Below, one piece after another: positions 8,591-17,493 of a stretch of 64,000 nucleotides of DNA; the first letter of the stretch is position 1; each line of letters opens with the position of its first letter. The notes beneath the pieces are model-generated. The model was given only the letters and a program-made list of their open reading frames with translations, did not search any database and had not been told where the DNA came from. Both the position numbers and the translations under genes were made by a program. The DNA is from Aminobacter aminovorans (GTDB lineage: Bacteria > Pseudomonadota > Alphaproteobacteria > Rhizobiales > Rhizobiaceae), in contig NZ_UFSM01000004.1 in NCBI RefSeq assembly GCF_900445235.1, positions 137,449-201,448 on the forward strand, read 5' to 3'.

Positions 8591-9336
8591 GCGGCTTCTC
8601 CGAGATAGGCCCGGCGGACTTCGGGGTCGTTGCGGATCTGGTCGACAGTGCCGGTGGCAATGACGCGGCCATAGACAAGCACGGAGATTCGGTCGGCGAG
8701 GGCGAAGACGGCATCCATGTCGTGCTCGACCAGCAGGATCGGCGCTTCATGGCGCAGGCCGTCGAGGAACTTGGTCAGCGCCTTCGAGCCCTCGGGACCC
8801 ATGCCGGCCATCGGTTCGTCGAACAGGAAGGCCTTGGAGCCGAGCGCCAGCGCAATTGCGATCTCGAGCTGACGGCGTTCGCCATGCGACAGCTCGGCAG
8901 CGGGCACGTGGGCGCGTCCGGCGAGACCGACGCGCTCCAGCATCTTCATTGCCGGTTCGGTCAGGCTCTTGTCGCTCATGACAGGGCGGAAGAAGCGGAA
9001 GCTCGTGCCCTGGCGTGCCTGCACCGCCAGCATGACGTTGCGCAGGGCGGAAAACTCCTGCGCCAGCGACGAGATCTGAAAGCTGCGGCCGAGGCCGAGA
9101 CGGGCGCGCGCGGCCATGTCGAGCCCGGCCATGTCCTGGCCGAGAAAGCGGATGCTGCCGCTGTCCGGCCGGAACGAGCCGGAGATCTGGTGGATCAGCG
9201 TGCTCTTGCCGGCGCCGTTGGGCCCGATCAGCGCGTGGATCTCGCCGGGCCTAAGTTCAAGGCTGACGCCATCTGTCGCCTTCAGGGCGCCGAAGGTCTT
9301 GCGGAGGTCGCGGATTTCGAGGATCGGCTCAGCCAT
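8587..9336 (-). CDS. livG: Branched-chain-type amino acid ABC transporter ATP-binding protein LivG
   Basis: 249 residues from the ATG at 9336 (MAEPILEIRDLRKTFG). The frame stays open upstream, but that part overlaps livM and has no homology. Walker A is GPNGAGKST, the signature LSHGERRQLEIAIAL, Walker B AFLFDEPMAGMGPEG. The LivG-specific C-terminal extension (VRRAYLGEAA) is present. The start lies 8 bp inside the end of livM, giving translational coupling. Confidence 0.9.
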   Translation of the reverse strand: MAEPILEIRDLRKTFGALKATDGVSLELRPGEIHALIGPNGAGKSTLIHQISGSFRPDSGSIRFLGQDMAGLDMAARARLGLGRSFQISSLAQEFSALRNVMLAVQARQGTSFRFFRPVMSDKSLTEPAMKMLERVGLAGRAHVPAAELSHGERRQLEIAIALALGSKAFLFDEPMAGMGPEGSKALTKFLDGLRHEAPILLVEHDMDAVFALADRISVLVYGRVIATGTVDQIRNDPEVRRAYLGEAA

Positions 9337-10318
9337 GACGCGCCTTTCCGGCCAGCAGACCGAGCAGCCCGCCGCGGGCAAACAGAACGACACCGAGCAG
9401 GATCAACCCAAGGAAGAACTGCCAGCGTTCGGTGATGCCGCCAAGGGCGAATTCGAACAGGACATAGAGCATGGCCCCGGCGACGGGTCCGAACAACCGG
9501 CCCTTGCCACCCAGGATGATCAGCACGATCAACTCGCCCGACATATGCCAGGACAGCATGGAGGGGCTGACGAATTTGTTGAGGTCGGCAAACAGCGCGC
9601 CGGCGAGGCCGGTGACCATTGCCGAGATACCAAAGGCAACCAGCCTGATGTTGAATGGAGCGATGCCGACAGCGGACAGCCGCGTTGCGTTCTGCCGGGC
9701 CGCCTGCAACGCCGCGCCGAAGCGCGAGCCGCGCAGCAGCCAGAACAGACCGAGCGCCAGCATCAGAACTGCATAGCAGATCAGGAAATAGGACAGCGGC
9801 TGGGCGGTGTTCAGACCGGGGAATTCGTTGCGCACATAGATCGAAAGCCCGTCCTCGCCACCATAGGACGGCCAGGACACGGCGAAATAGTAGATCATCT
9901 GCGCGAAGGCGAGCGTGATCATGATGAAGTAGACGCCGGTGGTGCGCAGGCTGATGGCGCCGATCGGCAAGGCGATCAGGCCGCAGACGGCAGTCGCGAC
10001 AAGCCAGATGACGGGCATCGACGCGGTGCCGGGGATGCCGGCGAACAGCGGCACGCCGTCAAAGGCATGGGTGGCGAGGATGCCGGCTGCATAGCCGCCC
10101 AGGCCGAAGAAGGCAGCGTGGCCAAACGACACCAGCCCGCCAAGGCCAAGTGCGATGTTGAGGCCGACGGCGGCGAGCGCCAGGATGGCGATGCGCGTTG
10201 CGAGCGTGATGTAGAACGGCTCACCCATCGTCTGCGCTACCAGCGGCAAGCCGAGCAAAAGCAGTGCGAGGCTGACGTTGACGATGGTTTCGCGGTTCAT
10301 GAAGGGGGCGTTGGTCAT
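9329..10318 (-). CDS. livM: Branched-chain-type amino acid ABC transporter permease LivM
   Basis: About 329 residues from the ATG at 10318. Roughly nine to ten hydrophobic segments are visible. The LivM hallmarks NIALGLGGLVSFGHAAFFGLG and the cytoplasmic loop GSRFGAALQAARQNATRLSAVG are clear, as is the C-terminal VLILGGKGRLFGPVAGA-like segment (here LIILGGKGRLFGPVAGAML). It starts 8 bp after the livH stop. It forms the heterodimeric channel with LivH. Confidence 0.9.
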   Translation of the reverse strand: MTNAPFMNRETIVNVSLALLLLGLPLVAQTMGEPFYITLATRIAILALAAVGLNIALGLGGLVSFGHAAFFGLGGYAAGILATHAFDGVPLFAGIPGTASMPVIWLVATAVCGLIALPIGAISLRTTGVYFIMITLAFAQMIYYFAVSWPSYGGEDGLSIYVRNEFPGLNTAQPLSYFLICYAVLMLALGLFWLLRGSRFGAALQAARQNATRLSAVGIAPFNIRLVAFGISAMVTGLAGALFADLNKFVSPSMLSWHMSGELIVLIILGGKGRLFGPVAGAMLYVLFEFALGGITERWQFFLGLILLGVVLFARGGLLGLLAGKARHG

Positions 10319-10325
10319 GACACCC

Positions 10326-11246
10326 TCACGACTGCGTCGCAAACAGGCCGCTCGGCCTGAAGGCAAGGATGAGTGCCATGACGATGTAGATCAGCATCGA
10401 GGCAAGTGCTGCACCTATCGGGCCGGCCTGGGCGGCGGGGATTATCAGGGCCAGAGCCTTGGGCAGCAGGAAACGCCCCATCGTGTCGACGACGCCGACG
10501 AGGATGGCGCCGAACAAGGCGCCCTTGATCGAGCCGATGCCACCGATGACGATGACCACGAAAGCAAGGATCAGCGCCGGCTCGCCCATGCCGACCTGCA
10601 CCGACTGCAATGCACCGACGAGCGCGCCGGCAAGGCCGGCCAGCGCAGCGCCAAGTGCGAAGACGACGGTGTAAAGGGTGCGGATATCGACGCCGAGTGC
10701 GGCGATCATCTCGCGGTCGGACTCGCCGGCGCGGATACGCATGCCGAGCCGCGTCCGCGAGATCAGCACATACAGGCCCAGTGCTACCACGACGCCGACG
10801 CCGATGATGGCGAGACGGTAGAGCTGGTACTGGCCGCCGCCGGGCAGGGGGACTGCGCCCTGAAGCAGCGGCGGAATGTCGAGATAGAGGGGGAACGAGC
10901 CGAACAGCCAGCGCGTACCTTCGGAGAAGATCAGGATCAGCGCGAATGTCGCCAGCACCTGGTCGAGATGGTCGCGGTCGTAGAGGCGGCGTATGACTGT
11001 CACTTCGATGATCGCGCCAGCCGCCGCAGCGGCAACGAGGCTTGCCGCCAGGCCGATCCAGAACGAGCCGGTGGCAGCCGCAACCGCAGCACATGCGAAG
11101 GCGCCGATCATGTAGAGCGATCCATGGGCGAGGTTGATCAGGCCCATGACGCCAAAGATCAGCGTCAGGCCGGCGGCCATGAGGAACAGCATCACCCCGA
11201 GCTGCAGCCCGTTGAGAAGTTGCTCGAGGAGCAGTGCTATGGACAA
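10326..11246 (-). CDS. livH: Branched-chain-type amino acid ABC transporter permease LivH (probable TTG start)
   Basis: Homology to LivH starts at SIALLLEQLLNGLQLGVMLF. A TTG at 11246 in exactly the right place would give MSIALLLEQLLNG, the usual N-terminus of the family, for about 306 residues. The frame is open to an ATG at 11336, but the 30 residues in between do not resemble LivH. The motifs GLINLAHGSLYMIGA and the EAA-type loop RTRLGMRIRAGESDREMIAALG are present. A 134-bp palindromic repeat separates it from livK. An odd point is that no strong ribosome-binding site precedes the TTG. Confidence 0.8.
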   Translation of the reverse strand: MSIALLLEQLLNGLQLGVMLFLMAAGLTLIFGVMGLINLAHGSLYMIGAFACAAVAAATGSFWIGLAASLVAAAAAGAIIEVTVIRRLYDRDHLDQVLATFALILIFSEGTRWLFGSFPLYLDIPPLLQGAVPLPGGGQYQLYRLAIIGVGVVVALGLYVLISRTRLGMRIRAGESDREMIAALGVDIRTLYTVVFALGAALAGLAGALVGALQSVQVGMGEPALILAFVVIVIGGIGSIKGALFGAILVGVVDTMGRFLLPKALALIIPAAQAGPIGAALASMLIYIVMALILAFRPSGLFATQS

Positions 11247-11327
11247 GGGGACGCTTTCGCTGGGCTGGGTGTCTGTTTGGTGGGATAGGGCAAACGCGCC
11301 CGCGACTATGTCATCGCTGGCGATGTC

Positions 11328-11461
11328 GACCCCCACTCCGGGGCCTTCGGGCCACCTCTCCCCCGTTCGACGGGGAAGAGGAAGTCCGGCGGCGTTCTGG
11401 CTCTTTTCCTCCCCCTTTTGAGGGGGAGAGGTGCCGAGCGCAGCGAGGCGGAGTGGGGGTC
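11328..11461. repeat. Composite palindromic intergenic repeat (134 bp)
   Basis: The outer ends are a perfect 13-bp inverted repeat: GACCCCCACTCCG at 11328-11340 and CGGAGTGGGGGTC at 11449-11461. Inside are two smaller palindromes: CTCTCCCCCGTTCGACGGGG around 11363-11382 and CTCCCCCTTTTGAGGGGGAG around 11409-11428. Such mosaic GC-rich elements are typical dispersed intergenic repeats of Mesorhizobium-like genomes. It lies inside the operon, between livK and livH, so the transcript would carry a long foldback, possibly stabilising the upstream livK message. Confidence 0.8.
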
Positions 11462-11510
11462 GGGCGCTCCGTACAAGGCCGGTCTGCTACGACTAACCCC
11501 CTTGTCCATC

Positions 11511-12647
11511 CTACATCTTGCACTGGTCGGAGTAGGCGTCCTTGTGGTGCTCGAAGGCGGTGGCGACGATCTTGTTGGTCAGCACGTCGCCTTCCTTGAT
11601 CACTTCACGCACGTAGATGTTCTGCACCGGGTGGTTGTTGGTGTTGAAGGTGAATTCGCCACGCACCGACTTGAAATCGGCGGCCTTGAGTGCTGCGCGG
11701 AAGGCATCCTTGTCCTTGACGCTGGCCTTGCCGAGCGCTGACAGGATCAGGTTTGCCGTATCCCAGCTCTGGGCGGCATAGACCGAGGGCAAGCGCTTGT
11801 ATTCGGCCTGGAAGGCCTCGACGAACTGCTTGTTGGCCTCGTTGTCGAGATCCTTGGACCAGCTCGCCGAGTTCTTGACGCCGAGGGCTGCGTCTCCAAC
11901 CGCCGGCAGGATGTCCTGGTCGAAGGAGAAGCCCGGGCCCATGACCGGAATGTTCACGCCCGACTGGGCGTACTGCTTCATGAACGAGATGCCCATGCCG
12001 CCGGGCAGGAAGAAGAACACAGAGTCGGCGCCGGAATCGCGGATCTGGGCGATCTCGGCGGCGTAGTCGGTCTGGCCGACCTGGGTGTAGACTTCGCCGG
12101 CCAACTCGCCCTTGTAATAGCGCTTGAAGCCGGTCAGCGAATCCTTGCCGGCGGGATAGTTGGGCGCGAGGATGAAGGTCTTCTTGTAGTCCTTGTTGGC
12201 GTACTGGCCCATCGCCTCGTGGAAATTGTCGTTCTGGTAGGCGACATTGAAATAGTTCTTGTTGCACTTGGCGCCGGCGAGCGCCGACGGGCCGGCATTG
12301 GGCGACAGGTAGATGACGTCCTGCGCCACGGCGTTCGGCACTACGGCCATTGCAAGGTTCGACCAGATGATGCCGGTCAAAAGGTCGACCTTGTCGCTCT
12401 GGATCATCTTCTCGGCGAGCTGAACGGCGATCTCGGGCTTCTGGGCATCGTCCTCGACGACGAGCTCGACATCCTTGTTGCCGGACTGCTTCATGGCCAG
12501 CACGAACGCGTCGCGCATGTCGACGCCGAGGCCCGCACCGCCGCCCGAAAGCGTTGTGATGACGCCGATCTTCACCGGTTCGGCATAGGCCAGGCCGGAT
12601 GCTGCCAACGAAAGGCCGAAAACTCCGGCTGCAATGATTTTCTTCAT
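11511..12647 (-). CDS. livK: ABC transporter substrate-binding protein (LivK-like)
   Basis: 378 residues. The signal peptide MKKIIAAGVFGLSLAASGLAYA is followed by EPVKIGVITTLSGGGAGLG, the start of a type I periplasmic binding domain (Peripla_BP_6). Further family features are the segment VIYLSPNAGPSALAGAKCNKNYF and a C-terminal Cys that could pair with an internal Cys. It is placed directly downstream of kynA (44-bp gap) in the aryl-CoA ligase-kynA-liv operon. The ligand is probably tryptophan, kynurenine or anthranilate, inferred from context. Confidence 0.88.
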   Translation of the reverse strand: MKKIIAAGVFGLSLAASGLAYAEPVKIGVITTLSGGGAGLGVDMRDAFVLAMKQSGNKDVELVVEDDAQKPEIAVQLAEKMIQSDKVDLLTGIIWSNLAMAVVPNAVAQDVIYLSPNAGPSALAGAKCNKNYFNVAYQNDNFHEAMGQYANKDYKKTFILAPNYPAGKDSLTGFKRYYKGELAGEVYTQVGQTDYAAEIAQIRDSGADSVFFFLPGGMGISFMKQYAQSGVNIPVMGPGFSFDQDILPAVGDAALGVKNSASWSKDLDNEANKQFVEAFQAEYKRLPSVYAAQSWDTANLILSALGKASVKDKDAFRAALKAADFKSVRGEFTFNTNNHPVQNIYVREVIKEGDVLTNKIVATAFEHHKDAYSDQCKM

Positions 12648-12691
12648 TAGGTTACTCCTCCCAAGTGTTCCCGATTATTTGATTTGAAGTC

Positions 12692-13528
12692 CTAGAGCCG
12701 GGTGCGAACTTTCCAGAGTTCGGGAAACAGTTCAACCTCCAGCATCTTCTTCAGATACGAGGCGCCAGACGTGCCGCCGGTGCCGCGTTTCATACCGATG
12801 ATACGCTCGACCGTGGTGACATGGTTGAAGCGCCAGCGCCGGAAGTAATCCTCGAAATCGACAAGCTTCTCGGCCAGCTCGTAGAACATCCAGTAGCGTT
12901 GCGGATCGCGATATATCGCCTGCCAGGCGACGAGCACTTCTTCGCTTTCGCTGCGCGTTTCGCGCCAGTCGGTGCGCTTGCCGTCGGCGCCGATATCAAA
13001 GCCGTTGCGGCCAAGCAGCAGGATTGCCTCGTCATAGAGCGAAGGCTGGGCGAGAACCGCCTCGAGCTTTTCGCTGAGTTCGGGCTGGTGGGCGTGCGGG
13101 CGCAACATGGCTGTGTTGCGGTTGCCGGCCATGAACTCGATGGCTCGATACTGCCAGGACTGGAAACCCGAGGACTGGCCGAGCGAGTCGCGAAATTCGG
13201 TGTATTCGCTCGGCGTCATCGTCCTGAGCACATCCCAGGCGCTGTTGAGCTGCTCGAAGATGCGCGACACGCGGGTCAGCATCTTGAACGAGGGCTCAAG
13301 CTTGTCGGCACGGATCGAGCGGATCGCCGAGCCGATCTCGTGCAAAGCGAGCTTCATCCACAGCTCCGACGTCTGATGCTGGATGATGAACAGCATCTCG
13401 TCATGGGCGGTCGACAGCGGCGCCTGAGCGTCGAGGATCTTTTCGAGATGCAGATAATCGCTGTAGGACATGCGGTCCTTGAACGACATCTGCGCGCCCT
13501 CGACGGAGGGATCGTAAGGCTTGCTCAA
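12692..13528 (-). CDS. kynA: Tryptophan 2,3-dioxygenase (TTG start)
   Basis: Haem enzyme that opens the indole ring of tryptophan to N-formylkynurenine, the first step of the kynurenine pathway. 278 residues from a TTG at 13528, which fits the family (about 280). The motifs [14 protein letters not shown] (substrate and distal haem side), SGFQSWQYR, the region around the proximal haem His ([16 protein letters not shown]), and [15 protein letters not shown] are present. The TTG overlaps the stop of the upstream ligase gene (TTGA), so translation is coupled. The frame is open upstream to 13759, but that part lies inside the ligase gene. A later ATG at 13489 would remove 13 residues. Confidence 0.93.
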   Translation of the reverse strand: MSKPYDPSVEGAQMSFKDRMSYSDYLHLEKILDAQAPLSTAHDEMLFIIQHQTSELWMKLALHEIGSAIRSIRADKLEPSFKMLTRVSRIFEQLNSAWDVLRTMTPSEYTEFRDSLGQSSGFQSWQYRAIEFMAGNRNTAMLRPHAHQPELSEKLEAVLAQPSLYDEAILLLGRNGFDIGADGKRTDWRETRSESEEVLVAWQAIYRDPQRYWMFYELAEKLVDFEDYFRRWRFNHVTTVERIIGMKRGTGGTSGASYLKKMLEVELFPELWKVRTRL

Positions 13529-15150
13529 TTCATCTTCTCCGCACGCAACCGGAAGCGCTGGATCTTGCCGGTCTGGGTCTTGGGCAGGGCGTCGATGAAT
13601 TTCACCGAGCGCGGGTATTTGTAAGGCGCGATCGTCGCCTTGACGTGATCCTGAAGGCGTTTGACGGTCGCGGCGTCGGCTGCCACGCCGGCAACCAGCA
13701 CGACATAGGCCTCGACGATCTGGCCGCGTTCGCCGTCGGCCGCGCCGATGACGGCGCATTCGGCGACTTCGGGGTGCGAGAACAGGGCGGCTTCAACCTC
13801 GGGACCGGCGATGTTGTAGCCGGCGCTGACGATCATGTCGTCGGAACGCGCGGCGAAGTGGAAGAAGCCGTCGGTGTCCTGGATGAAGGCATCGCCGGTC
13901 AGGTTCCAGCCGTCGCGGACATATTCGAGCTGCCTGTCATCGGACATGTAGCGGCAGCCGGTCGGGCCGCGGACGGCGAGCTTGCCGACCGTGCCGCGCG
14001 ACACCTCGTTCATGTCGCCGTCGACGACCCGCGCTTCATAGCCGCCGACCGGCTTGCCGGTGGAGGCGGGTTTCATGTCCTCGAAGCGGTTGGAGATGAA
14101 GATATGCAGCATCTCTGTGGCGCCGATGCCGTCGAGGATCGGCTTGCCCGTCTTGGCCAGCCATTCCTCGAACACCGGTCCGGGCAAGGTCTCGCCGGCA
14201 GAGACCGCGACGCGCAGCGACGACAGGTCGGCACCTTCGTCCATGGCCTTCAGCATGGCGCGATAAGCGGTCGGCGCGGTGAACGAGATCGTCGCCTTGT
14301 AGGTCTCGATGATGTGGATCATGTTCGGCGGCGTCGCCTGCTCGAGCAGGGTCGCGGCCGCACCGAAGCGCAATGGGAAAATGGCCAGGCCGCCAAGACC
14401 GAAGGTGAATGCCAGAGGCGGCGAGCCGACGAAGACGTCGTCGGAGGTGACAGAAAGCACCTCCTTGGCATAGGCGTCGGCGATAATCAGCAGGTCGCGA
14501 TGGAAATGCATCGTCGCCTTCGGCACGCCCGTGGTGCCCGAGGTGAAGCCGAGCAGGGCGACGTCGTCGCGGCCGGTCTTGACCGCTTCGAAGATGACGG
14601 ATTTGTCGAGCGCGACCCGGTCGAGTTCGGCGTCATGGTTGGCGGTGCCGTCGAAGCCGATCACCTTGGTCAGGAAGGCGCTATCCTTTGCGCAGGCGAT
14701 CATCTCGTCCATCAGGCGCGTGTCGCAAAGCGCTAAGGTAATCTCTGCCTTGTCGACGATCTTGGCGAGCTCACCGGCGCGCAGCATCGGCATGGTGTTG
14801 ACGACGACAGCACCTGCCTTGGTCGCGGCCAGCCAGCAGGCGACCATGGCCGGGTTGTTGGCCGAGCGGATCAGCACCCGGTTGCCGGGCTTGACGCCGT
14901 AGTTCTCGACCAGCGCATGCGCCAGCCGGTTGGTCCAGTCGGACAGCTCCTTGTAGGTGCGGCGGCGGCCATTGCCAATCAGGGCGGTGTGGTCGCCGAG
15001 GCCTTTTTCGACCAGGCGATCGGTCAACTCTACACCGGCATTGAGGTATTCGGGGTAGTCGAAGCCGTCGAGCAGGAAGTCCGGCCACTGCTCCTGTGGC
15101 GGCAGGTTGTCGCGCGTGAAGGTGTCGATATGCGCTGACGGTCCAAGCAT
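13525..15150 (-). CDS. Acyl/aryl-CoA synthetase, probably 2-aminobenzoate-CoA ligase
   Basis: 541 residues of ANL-superfamily AMP-forming ligase. The P-loop is [18 protein letters not shown]5-type motif [14 protein letters not shown], hinge region [17 protein letters not shown], and the catalytic lysine is in [14 protein letters not shown]. The N-terminus ([14 protein letters not shown]) is of the benzoate/2-aminobenzoate-CoA ligase type. It is the first gene of the leftward operon containing kynA, so the likely substrate is anthranilate from kynureninase, giving anthraniloyl-CoA for a CoA-dependent ring-degradation route. No 2-aminobenzoyl-CoA monooxygenase is in the window. Confidence 0.82.
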   Translation of the reverse strand: MLGPSAHIDTFTRDNLPPQEQWPDFLLDGFDYPEYLNAGVELTDRLVEKGLGDHTALIGNGRRRTYKELSDWTNRLAHALVENYGVKPGNRVLIRSANNPAMVACWLAATKAGAVVVNTMPMLRAGELAKIVDKAEITLALCDTRLMDEMIACAKDSAFLTKVIGFDGTANHDAELDRVALDKSVIFEAVKTGRDDVALLGFTSGTTGVPKATMHFHRDLLIIADAYAKEVLSVTSDDVFVGSPPLAFTFGLGGLAIFPLRFGAAATLLEQATPPNMIHIIETYKATISFTAPTAYRAMLKAMDEGADLSSLRVAVSAGETLPGPVFEEWLAKTGKPILDGIGATEMLHIFISNRFEDMKPASTGKPVGGYEARVVDGDMNEVSRGTVGKLAVRGPTGCRYMSDDRQLEYVRDGWNLTGDAFIQDTDGFFHFAARSDDMIVSAGYNIAGPEVEAALFSHPEVAECAVIGAADGERGQIVEAYVVLVAGVAADAATVKRLQDHVKATIAPYKYPRSVKFIDALPKTQTGKIQRFRLRAEKMN

Positions 15151-15326
15151 TCTGCGGCTGTCCCCTACCTGCTCATCGGCATGACGGAAGCGCCATGCGT
15201 GCGTTGGAATGCGGTACTTCGGGGAAGGCGCCGCGCCGCAAAGGGGCAGCCATTCGGCACAAGCCGCGGCACCCTTTCTGCGCGATCGTCATGCGATCGG
15301 CGTCTGGCACAGCGAGACCTCCCACG

Positions 15327-15347
15327 TTCTCGGCTGATAGCTGAGAA
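15327..15347. promoter_or_regulatory. Operator-like imperfect palindrome between the aryl-CoA ligase and hydrolase genes
   Basis: TTCTCGGCT at 15327-15335 and AGCTGAGAA at 15339-15347 form 9-bp arms with one mismatch around a 3-bp centre. It lies in the 315-bp spacer between the two divergent kynurenine-pathway units. The MarR, the GntR or an unlinked regulator could bind here. The rest of the spacer (15151-15465) shows no gene. Confidence 0.4.
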
Positions 15348-15465
15348 TTGCACCGGACCAAAATTATTTCAAGCATAAAGTTTCTTACGCTGGCCCATTG
15401 ACGTGATCCGGCACGCTGGCCATTGCTATGCACCTGAATTGCTGCCGCCTTGGAGGGATGCCCGC

Positions 15466-16293
15466 ATGCTCGAACGCCGTATCGCCGATTGGGACAACGC
15501 CTACACCAATGGCGCCAACATCGCCGGCGGCGATCGTTGGCCGGCTGCCTGGGTGGAACCGTCGCAGTCGTTTCGCGACACCCTGTCGGCAGCTGAAAGG
15601 GCGCAGCTCGACATCGTCTATGGCGACAGGCCGCGTAACCGGCTCGACCTGTTCCTGCCTGAAGGCAAGCCGAAAGGCTTGGTCGTGTTCGTGCACGGCG
15701 GTTACTGGATGGCGCTCGACAAGAGCTATTGGTCGCATCTCGCCAAGGGCTCCATCGACAGCGGTTACGCGGTGGCGATGCCGTCCTACACCTTGTGCCC
15801 CGAAGTCAGGATTGGCGACATCGTGCGTGAAGTCGGCGCAGCGATCGACAAGGCAGCCGCGTTGGTCGAAGGCCCGATCATGCTGACCGGCCATTCCGCG
15901 GGCGGACACCTGGTGTCGCGCATGGTCGCGGCAGCTTCCCCGCTTGCGCCCGAAGTCCAGCATCGTATCCGTCATGTCGTCTCGCTCTCGGGCGTGCATG
16001 ACCTCCGGCCGCTGATCAACACCGGCATGAACAAGACGCTCCACATCGACGAGGCCGAGGCGCTGGCCGAAAGCCCGGCGCTGCTGCGGCCGGTGGACAA
16101 CGTCCGGATCACCTGCTGGGTCGGCGGTGGCGAGCGCGCCGAGTTCCTGCGCCAGAACGCATTGCTCGCCAATATCTGGACCGGTCTTGGTGCGGCGACG
16201 GCGACCGTGGTCGAGCCCGACCGGCATCATTTCAGTGTCATCGACGGACTTGCCGACAAGGACCATGCGCTGACAAGGACCTTGCTCGGCTGA
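15466..16293 (+). CDS. Alpha/beta hydrolase, arylformamidase-like (N-formylkynurenine hydrolysis)
   Basis: 275 residues from the ATG at 15466, with GGAGGG 8 bp upstream. The family hallmarks are the oxyanion motif HGGYW (in FVHGGYWMALDKSYWSHLAK) and the nucleophile elbow TGHSAGGH. The acid region is near VSLSGVHDLRPL and the catalytic His is in EPDRHHFSVIDGL. Eukaryotic-type kynurenine formamidases have the same HGGYW and GHSAGG signature. Divergent placement beside the ligase-kynA operon supplies the missing second step of the pathway. A kynB-type cyclase-like formamidase is not present in the window. Confidence 0.82.
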   Translation: MLERRIADWDNAYTNGANIAGGDRWPAAWVEPSQSFRDTLSAAERAQLDIVYGDRPRNRLDLFLPEGKPKGLVVFVHGGYWMALDKSYWSHLAKGSIDSGYAVAMPSYTLCPEVRIGDIVREVGAAIDKAAALVEGPIMLTGHSAGGHLVSRMVAAASPLAPEVQHRIRHVVSLSGVHDLRPLINTGMNKTLHIDEAEALAESPALLRPVDNVRITCWVGGGERAEFLRQNALLANIWTGLGAATATVVEPDRHHFSVIDGLADKDHALTRTLLG

Positions 16294-16735
16294 ACATACG
16301 CGGAGTGTGAGATCGTGGCGGCGATCAAAGCGCGCATCGGCGCGGTCTTTGTACCGGTACGGGAAGGCCGGCAGGGGTCTCGATCCCTTTGACGCGCCTG
16401 CCGGGCGCCACGCCCGGGCTGCCTTGCGCGTCGCCCTGCGGCAGAAGGCACGCCTGGCCGAGCATATCGGCGACGAAGCGCGCGTCTGAAGGATCGCAGC
16501 CTGGCAAGCAGGCTTCGAGCAGGCGGAGCCTGAGGTCGAGGACGATGATGGCCGGGTCACGCGGCCTGAGCTTTTGCTGCGCCCGGTGACTTTCAGTGGA
16601 CGTTCCGGGCCTCGCCGAAAGAGCAACAAATCTCGGCCAAACTAAACTTGATATTTACAGTCATGTTTTATATGTTGCCATTGTGTCCGAGAAGGAAGGC
16701 CGCGACGGCCACCGTCGGCACGATGGGACTAGGTC
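16294..16735. other. Gene-poor spacer
   Basis: No convincing coding sequence. The left part (16310-16600) is GC-rich and open on both strands but resembles nothing recognisable. It may be eroded coding DNA, because the minus-strand reading from 16560 to 16325 has coding-like composition but no start context. The last 110 bp turn distinctly AT-rich. Confidence 0.5.
16648..16676 (+). promoter_or_regulatory. Candidate promoter for the three-gene hypothetical cluster
   Basis: TTGATA (16648-16653), a 17-bp spacer and TATGTT (16671-16676) lie in a short AT-rich patch about 60 bp upstream of the first gene of the cluster. Confidence 0.4.
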
Positions 16736-17104
16736 GTGGCAACAGCTCTTTCGGCGATGAATGTCGGAACGCATGGGATCAGCAGGCTGGGCTTGCGCGC
16801 GACCAGTGCTGCGGTCGAGCTGACGCGGGCCGAACTTCATCAATTGGTCTGGTCGCGACCGATGACCGAGATCGCCGTCCAGCTTGGCGTGCGCGACCAG
16901 CAGATAGCGCAGGCCTGCGATCGCCACGACATCGCCCGCCCGCAGCCGGGGCATTGGCAGAAACTGCAATACGGCAAGGGCGTTGAGATCCGGCCGCTGT
17001 CGACCGAATCCTATGCTGCGGAAGAGCCGGTCGTCATCGCCGGCCGGGAGCCTTTTTCGCGGCCGGGCGATAACGAGCTTGCACCGGAGACCAGCAGGCC
17101 ATGA
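16736..17104 (+). CDS. Small putative HTH protein of unknown function
   Basis: 122 residues from a GTG at 16736 (an ATG at 16757 is an alternative). Residues about 29-75 (LTRAELHQLVWSRPMTEIAV, then a short helix DQQIAQACDRHDIARPQPGHW) match a recurring motif in larger proteobacterial proteins: a helix-turn-helix-like block followed by a P-x-x-G-x-W segment. Here only that block and a proline-rich tail remain, so this may be a truncated or minimal version. The end overlaps the next gene by 4 bp (ATGA). The function is unknown. Confidence 0.6.
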   Translation: MATALSAMNVGTHGISRLGLRATSAAVELTRAELHQLVWSRPMTEIAVQLGVRDQQIAQACDRHDIARPQPGHWQKLQYGKGVEIRPLSTESYAAEEPVVIAGREPFSRPGDNELAPETSRP

Positions 17105-17445
17105 TGCATTTCAATCCCCTTAAGGATGCCGGCGAGCCGCAGGGCGACAACATACGACGCTATCGCGAGACGTTCGCCGAGGTCGAAGCGTTGGGCGCCC
17201 GGGTTCGTCGGGCAAGGCGGCAGGCTGATCTGAGCCTGAAGCGGGTTAACTCCGCGCCCGAACCCCACAGCGCCGGCAATGCCGTTTTCGCAGTTGAGCT
17301 CGAACGCCATCGTGCCGACCGCGAGACGATGTTCGAGGCGATGCGCAAGCTAGATGCCGCGCGTCAGGCGCTGCGGGCAATCGCATCGGATTTCGCCATG
17401 GATCAGGACAAGGCTGCCGCGGCAAATCTACGCCGCCCTGCCTGA
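17101..17445 (+). CDS. Hypothetical protein, charged and helical
   Basis: 114 residues, not recognised. It is rich in Arg, Glu and Ala, with two long predicted helices (RYRETFAEVEALGARVRRAR and FAVELERHRADRETMFEAMR) that could form a coiled coil or a small adaptor. There is no signal peptide or membrane segment. The start overlaps the preceding HTH-like gene by ATGA, strong support that both are real and co-translated. The next gene follows after 48 bp. Confidence 0.55.
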   Translation: MMHFNPLKDAGEPQGDNIRRYRETFAEVEALGARVRRARRQADLSLKRVNSAPEPHSAGNAVFAVELERHRADRETMFEAMRKLDAARQALRAIASDFAMDQDKAAAANLRRPA

Positions 17446-17493
17446 GGCAGGGCCGGACCGTCCCGGGACAACATATCAGCTGGAGACTATCGA

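Noticed and set aside
16325..16507. Minus-strand 60-codon frame after the formamidase-like gene
   Set aside because: Coding-like composition but no start signal, no recognisable domain and no conserved neighbour. At best a gene remnant.
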